Part shown: one piece after another, positions 59,626 to 64,000 of the stretch
How the letters are laid out: each line of letters starts with the position of its first letter
Numbering within the stretch: position 1 is the first letter of the stretch
Source: Scedosporium boydii
Lineage: Eukaryota; Ascomycota; Sordariomycetes; Microascales; Microascaceae
Direction: 5' to 3'
DNA length: 64,000 nt
Assembly: GCA_002221725.1 (NCBI GenBank)
Contig: NJFT01000023.1
Location: forward strand, 186,001 to 250,000
Notes under the pieces: model-generated
What the model saw: the letters and a program-made list of their open reading frames with translations, nothing else
Database searches by the model: none
Told to the model about the DNA's origin: nothing
Translations under genes and position numbers: made by a program

Positions 59626-62600
59626 TCACGCCCTCACAGGCTCATAATACTCCTTAAACCGATCCGCCGAATCCCACCGAACCTGATACACCACATTCCA
59701 GCAGACCAACAACAACATGGGGAATCGCACAGTCCAAAACGCGAGGTATCCGTCCGGCAGCGGTCCGATCGACCGCTTAAGCGAATCCGGCATGTCCTCG
59801 TAGTGGTTCTTCTTGTTGCGCAGCGCTCGCAGGAGGTCCAGCATCCTCGACCCCGTGTACTTGCGCTGCTTGCCGAGCGAGTCGATGAAGTCGCGCGGCA
59901 GGTTCCGGAGAAAGTCGCCGTTCGTGATGACGTCGGGGGCGTGCGCCTCGAGCTCCTGCAGCGCTGCGCTAGGTGGGTCGCGCGGCTCCTTCTCGAAGTG
60001 GTCCGACACGTCGCAGAGGAACTGGAGTCGAGTCTTGGCCGACCAGAAGAACGGGTGCGCCATGACTTCGCGTGCCGTCGGTCGCAGCTTAGGATCCGCG
60101 TGGAGCATGGAGCCGATGAGATCCTTGGCCTCGTAGGCGAAGTCGCCAAGAGAATCCAGCGCGTCGAGACTGTAGTTGCCCTTGCGGATGTTGACCTCGC
60201 GCATGTACCTATCGCCGCAGTCGAAGGGATGGCATCCGTTGGTGAGCACGTAGAAAAAGACCAGGCCGAGACTGAAAATGTCGATGGACCGGGTGGCCCG
60301 GCTCTTGGGCATCATGTCGTGGCCAACAAGGACGGAACCGGAACCGCTGTGGGTGCTAGCGTCTATGACAGAGCCGTCATCATCGATCAGGAGCTCCGGC
60401 GCTCGCCAACCCGATGTACCGGCCGCACGACCCGTGGTGGCTCCGAAGGACGATTGGCCACCCTCGAGTTTCTTGCACAGACCAAAGTCGGACACGAGGA
60501 GCCTTGGTCGGCCATCCTTGGCCATGTTTACCAGAATATTTTGCGGCTTGAGGTCGCGGTGAACAATGCGCAGGCTGTGTAGATGGCTAATGCCATTGGT
60601 GATCTGAAGAAGGACACCGGGAAGATCCTTCTTTCCGGCCTGGGCGAGTTCCGGATACATGTGAGGCTTCTCCACCACGTCGGCGAGGGATGCCGCGCAC
60701 CGCTCCAAGGCGATGTAGAGGAACCCGTCTCGGACTTGCTGCGCAAAATAGCGAATGACGTTGGGATGGTCATCGCTCTCCCGGAGCAACCTGGTCTCCT
60801 GCGACGCGATATCGTAAAACTGAATCAACATGCGCTTAACGGCGACAACGCGGCCGTCGAATTTGCCCGAAAACACAAGCGTTCCGTTGCTGCCCGTGCC
60901 CAACTGCTCGTTCATGTCGACTTCAATGTTACCCATCCGGATGATGGGACCGGCTACCGACTGCATATCGTCGGGAAGCGTGTGCACGTCCGGTTCCAAC
61001 TTGCCGGGTTCTCGAAGCCGGATAACCTTGTCGACTGCATCCTCGACGGCAGTCATGGGATCCTGGCGCGACTCCGAGTCCTCCCTCTTCTTTTCCTTCT
61101 TTCGGTGCTTGACACCTCCGCGCCTACCTCGGTGTGACTTTTTCTTCTCCTTTTCTTTTTCCTTCTCTCCTTCCTCCTTTTCTCCTTCCTTGTCGCCGAC
61201 CATAGCGTTGGCCTCCTGGGTTTCTGGTTGGGCAACTGGCTGGGCAGGATCTGCCTTGACGGCAACGGTAGGGGGATCGGCCGGAGGTGCTCGGTCATGG
61301 GCGATATTGGCAGGCTCCCGGATTACTTCTTCGACCACCACAGGGTCATCGTTAGAGGGAAGGCCTGCGGTGTCCGGAGGAGCAGGCTCGCCACCCGGTT
61401 GAAGCTTCTCATCGTCACCTGCGGGGTCTGCAGGATTCTCTGGTGTTTCGGGCGGTGTGGGCTGCTGAAGCTGCTCAGATTCCCTAGGTTCCTCAACCTC
61501 GGGACCATCGCCGGACGGCTTATCCTCCGACTCCGAGTCCGAGTCGTTGTCGAGAGCCGCCATCCGCCCAGGGAGGAAGCCCGACTCGACCCAGTACCTC
61601 TTGCTCGCCAGACGTCGACATTGCCGTCGCAGCTCCTTTTGGTAAACGATAATGAGAATGACAAAGATGGGGATCCAGACCTCGTTCATCACCCAGGCCA
61701 TGAGCTTATCAACGGCGGCTTGCTTGATGGTCTTGACCCTAGAACCGATAGTGGGCGGGAACTCGGGCTCGTCTATCAACGGGGGAAGAGCGGATTCATT
61801 TTCCGTATCGATCAAGGGTGGTGCCGGAAGGGTCGGCGGCTGATACTTTCCTGGCGAGTCACCCGCGTCGCCCACCATGTCGAGGCGGTGAGTGCCTACC
61901 AAGGCGCTGGAGTACTGGTCAGGTGTCAGGCCGTCGATGGACTGCCGAAGTTGCCACCACTCAGGCCGCTCAATCTTGGCCGTCGGAGCAGTGACGATGA
62001 GAGGATACGACTGTCCCGACAAGGCATACCAGCCACCGTCTTCGGTGCGGTTGAGGAAGACGTTATTACGTCGTTCGTAAACCGCGTTGGCATCGTGGGC
62101 TGGCGGGGGAGGCTGGGGTAAGATGATGAGTTCGGGGTTCGGATCGGCATCTTCGAGACCGGAGGCTCGTGGACGGCACACATCAAACACCCGAGCAACG
62201 GGGGTAGGGAATTGGTTCTTGAGAAGCGGCCTCATAGTGCCGTCGTTCTCGATGCCGAGTGGCCCGTTCTTCCTGTCGTTGGAGAAGGCAAAAACGGTAC
62301 CGTCATGCTTCGTAGTAAGGTACCACTGGTCCAGCGGCACGTTGTACTGCTGGAGTAGATCATGATCGTAGGTGTTGAGGACCCACTCGGCGTACTTGAG
62401 GGTCGCAATTGGTCGGCCGTCTCGGCGCTGGATGCCGACAGTATACTCGGTCCGGCCGAGAGTGATGGTGCCCATGGAGCTGCACTCTTCCTGCTCGTAA
62501 ATGGCGTTGGGTCGGAAGCAGCTGTCGGCGTCGTTGATCTGGGCGCCGCTGGTGCTGAACCACTTGAGCACGCGGCCGGTAGCGGCGTCCAGGGTCATCA

Positions 62601-63507
62601 TGGCCGTCTTTTTCTCACCCAGGTAGGCGACGGGAGGGTCGTCAATGGCGTGCGGGGCTAGTTCCTCAACGAGCTTCTTCATGGTGAGGCCCGTCTTCAC
62701 GAGGGTGGGTTCCGGAGCAGCCGGAATCCAAATATACAGGTTTCCGTCCCTGCTGGGCTCAACAGCCCAGATATAGTGGTCGACGGGGTGGAAGTCGTCA
62801 TCGAGGGCAGAGGTGTTGGCGCGATGATGGTTTGTCTCAATCATCGGCTGCTCCACTTCGAGATGCCATCGCTTCTGACCAGTCTTGCGGTCCGAGGCGT
62901 AGAGATCTCCATCGACGGTCGCCAAAAGAACAAAGTCTTCCACTTCCCAGTCCGCAAGACTCCGCGCATTCTGCGGCGAAGCGAGCCCAGAGCCAGAGGC
63001 AGCAGCCGAGGCGCTGGGTCGGAGTCCTGCGGGCGGTGCTCGAACGGACTGAGCCGGAGCCAAAGTCGCGATGGCGCTCGCATCATTAGGAATAACTAGA
63101 TTTTGGTAGGGGTGTTCATTGTTGTTGTTGTTGTTGTTGTTGCTGTTTTCGTTTCGTTTGCCGTGACGCTGTTGGTAGTATTGAGGAGAGGCGGACTCGA
63201 CCGTCCTCTTACGGCCCGGGTTCGGGTTCGACTTGATGGAACCAGGCTGGATCACGGGGTGGGGATGAGCCCAATCGTTGAGGGCGTCGTCAAGTTCGTC
63301 AGCAGCGACTTGTCGGTTGATTTGAGCCAGGGGCTCTACGGTTCGGGTTTGGGGATTGTGAGCTTCGGCTGGGTGTTGATTGTTCTGGGCGGCGTCGGCG
63401 ACGTTTGCACAGGAAGCCAGGAAGAGGGCTGCACAGGCGAGCACGAATTTCTTGCGCTGGGCACCACCTCCCCCATGGCGACCGTCGCCGGGTGGCCGTC
63501 GCGGCAT
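59626..63507 (-). CDS. ireA: Ire1-type sensor kinase/endoribonuclease of the unfolded protein response
   Basis: A single-exon protein of 1,293 aa in the ER membrane. It senses unfolded proteins and splices the HAC1/hacA-type mRNA. A signal peptide lies at about residues 19-40 (KFVLACAALFLASC). The luminal domain (DWEVEDFVLLATVDGDLYAS, GTITLGRTEYTVGI) spans about 175-590 and includes a poly-Asn run near residue 125. The transmembrane span (NEVWIPIFVILIIVYQ) is near 610, followed by a long charged, disordered linker with KKKSHRGRRGGVKHRKKEKK. The kinase domain begins near 861 (LGTGSNGTLVF, VAVKRM), with HRDLKPQN near 983 and SDFGLCKK near 1004. The KEN RNase domain is about 1160-1285 (FLCDVSDHFEKEPRDPP, DFLRNLPRDFIDSLGKQRKY, YEDMPDSLKRSIGPLPDGYL). 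All key motifs are intact. Confidence 0.95.
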   Translation of the reverse strand: MPRRPPGDGRHGGGGAQRKKFVLACAALFLASCANVADAAQNNQHPAEAHNPQTRTVEPLAQINRQVAADELDDALNDWAHPHPVIQPGSIKSNPNPGRKRTVESASPQYYQQRHGKRNENSNNNNNNNNEHPYQNLVIPNDASAIATLAPAQSVRAPPAGLRPSASAAASGSGLASPQNARSLADWEVEDFVLLATVDGDLYASDRKTGQKRWHLEVEQPMIETNHHRANTSALDDDFHPVDHYIWAVEPSRDGNLYIWIPAAPEPTLVKTGLTMKKLVEELAPHAIDDPPVAYLGEKKTAMMTLDAATGRVLKWFSTSGAQINDADSCFRPNAIYEQEECSSMGTITLGRTEYTVGIQRRDGRPIATLKYAEWVLNTYDHDLLQQYNVPLDQWYLTTKHDGTVFAFSNDRKNGPLGIENDGTMRPLLKNQFPTPVARVFDVCRPRASGLEDADPNPELIILPQPPPPAHDANAVYERRNNVFLNRTEDGGWYALSGQSYPLIVTAPTAKIERPEWWQLRQSIDGLTPDQYSSALVGTHRLDMVGDAGDSPGKYQPPTLPAPPLIDTENESALPPLIDEPEFPPTIGSRVKTIKQAAVDKLMAWVMNEVWIPIFVILIIVYQKELRRQCRRLASKRYWVESGFLPGRMAALDNDSDSESEDKPSGDGPEVEEPRESEQLQQPTPPETPENPADPAGDDEKLQPGGEPAPPDTAGLPSNDDPVVVEEVIREPANIAHDRAPPADPPTVAVKADPAQPVAQPETQEANAMVGDKEGEKEEGEKEKEKEKKKSHRGRRGGVKHRKKEKKREDSESRQDPMTAVEDAVDKVIRLREPGKLEPDVHTLPDDMQSVAGPIIRMGNIEVDMNEQLGTGSNGTLVFSGKFDGRVVAVKRMLIQFYDIASQETRLLRESDDHPNVIRYFAQQVRDGFLYIALERCAASLADVVEKPHMYPELAQAGKKDLPGVLLQITNGISHLHSLRIVHRDLKPQNILVNMAKDGRPRLLVSDFGLCKKLEGGQSSFGATTGRAAGTSGWRAPELLIDDDGSVIDASTHSGSGSVLVGHDMMPKSRATRSIDIFSLGLVFFYVLTNGCHPFDCGDRYMREVNIRKGNYSLDALDSLGDFAYEAKDLIGSMLHADPKLRPTAREVMAHPFFWSAKTRLQFLCDVSDHFEKEPRDPPSAALQELEAHAPDVITNGDFLRNLPRDFIDSLGKQRKYTGSRMLDLLRALRNKKNHYEDMPDSLKRSIGPLPDGYLAFWTVRFPMLLLVCWNVVYQVRWDSADRFKEYYEPVRA
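63118..63141. repeat. (GTT)n microsatellite encoding poly-Asn in Ire1
   Basis: Seven or eight GTT units on the + strand, read as AAC codons on the minus strand. They form an Asn run in the N-terminal part of the Ire1 luminal domain (NENSNNNN and onward). Length changes by whole triplets would keep the frame. Confidence 0.9.
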
Positions 63508-64000
63508 GGTTTTGGGGGGGCGTGAAAGGTGAAGCTCGGGCGATTACATGAAGGCGTTAGCTAGCGACGGTCGGCGGGAATTGATTCCCCAAAAAGAGGG
63601 TCCGACCATTCGAGTTAGGCGAGGTGGACAATGGGACCAGATCGAAGTCAAGGTCGAGATCGTGATGGGAGTCGGACGTTGGGTCGCAGGACGCTGTTTT
63701 GGGGGCTGTGTGCTGTTGGGTTGGGTCAGACAGAGGCTAGGGTTAAAAGGTCTCAATGACGACAAAATAGCGTCCTCTTCTCGACGAGTTGAAGAAAAAG
63801 GATGCAGGAACAAATCGAGCGGGACGCGTGAGAGTAAGAGAAGGAAAAAAAATGACAATAAGAATTTGTTCGCTATTCAATTTCCGAGTGTACCCCAATC
63901 TCGTCTGTTGCAGAGCGAGAAGATGGATGGCTGGCCGGGAGCGAGATGGCTGGGGACATCGAGCATATGAAGGGCTCCTTCCCTAGACGGCACGGGAAGG
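63508..64000 (-). promoter_or_regulatory. 5' flank of Ire1 gene with a short upstream ORF
   Basis: The leader and promoter of the Ire1 gene. A short ATG-initiated upstream frame (63609 to stop at 63544, 21 residues) lies before the Ire1 start and ends with ATG-TAA, 37 bases from it. It could lower translation under normal conditions, but whether it is in the mRNA is unknown. No other gene is seen up to the window end. Confidence 0.4.

Noticed and set aside
59563..60582. 339-codon open frame on the + strand over Ire1
   Set aside because: Antisense shadow of the kinase and RNase region; no start context or family.
61228..62121. 297-codon open frame on the + strand over Ire1
   Set aside because: Antisense shadow of the luminal and linker regions.
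1..64000. CRISPR arrays, tRNA and rRNA genes
   Set aside because: No regular spaced repeats, no recognised tRNA box pairs and no rRNA sequence were seen; CRISPR is also not expected in a fungus.

Overview
The window is fungal nuclear DNA. Most genes are split by short introns (about 50-130 bp) with GTAAGT/GTATGT-type donors, CTAAC-like branch points and (C/T)AG acceptors. The gene families present (HET, fungal NLRs, Clr5-ankyrin, fungal rhodopsin-like membrane proteins, Zn2Cys6-like factors, Delta-12 desaturase, single-exon Ire1) are those of filamentous ascomycetes (Pezizomycotina), most likely Sordariomycetes. The species cannot be named from the sequence alone.

Left part (1 to about 36 kb) is an accessory, gene-poor region rich in self/non-self-recognition and signalling genes. 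In order it holds: the 3' part of an NLR with ankyrin repeats (1-1979, +); a Zn2Cys6-like protein (2492-4838, +); a histidine-phosphatase family enzyme (5432-6435, -); a Clr5-domain ankyrin protein (7524-11133, -); a small Cys/His-rich protein (12052-12565, -); an amidase tail relic and an F-box-like gene (12937-14414, -); a decayed gene (15814-16480, -); a PD-(D/E)XK-like protein (16722-19704, -); a rhodopsin-family membrane protein (22331-23759, +); a decayed alpha/beta-hydrolase-NACHT NLR (24037-26637, -); a broken multi-pass membrane protein (27638-29405, -); a hotdog thioesterase-like protein (30941-31408, -); a cytochrome P450 relic (about 32420-33040, -); and a HET-domain protein with a long polyglutamate tract (33248-35741, +).

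Right part (37 to 64 kb) is mostly conserved housekeeping sequence: a shortened eEF1B-beta (37323-37927, -), a TBC-domain protein (41998-44317, +), chaperonin subunit CCT2 (44874-46703, -), eIF3b (47528-49941, +), an F-box protein between AT-rich islands (51121-52490, -), a Delta-12 fatty-acid desaturase (56593-58169, +) and the unfolded-protein-response sensor Ire1 (59626-63507, -).

The most striking pattern is that three unrelated genes (Clr5-ankyrin, membrane protein, F-box) each carry an in-frame TAG, with the protein continuing in the same frame on the far side; in two of them the TAG is the only defect. Two explanations fit: C-to-T mutation of CAG (repeat-induced point mutation, RIP) or stage-specific A-to-I mRNA editing of UAG to UGG, which is known in Sordariomycetes. 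Other notable points are an eEF1B-beta without its N-terminal GST-C-like domain, a TBC domain without the usual Arg and Gln fingers, and NLRs broken by frameshifts. Exon boundaries were deduced by eye from splice signals and reading-phase consistency.
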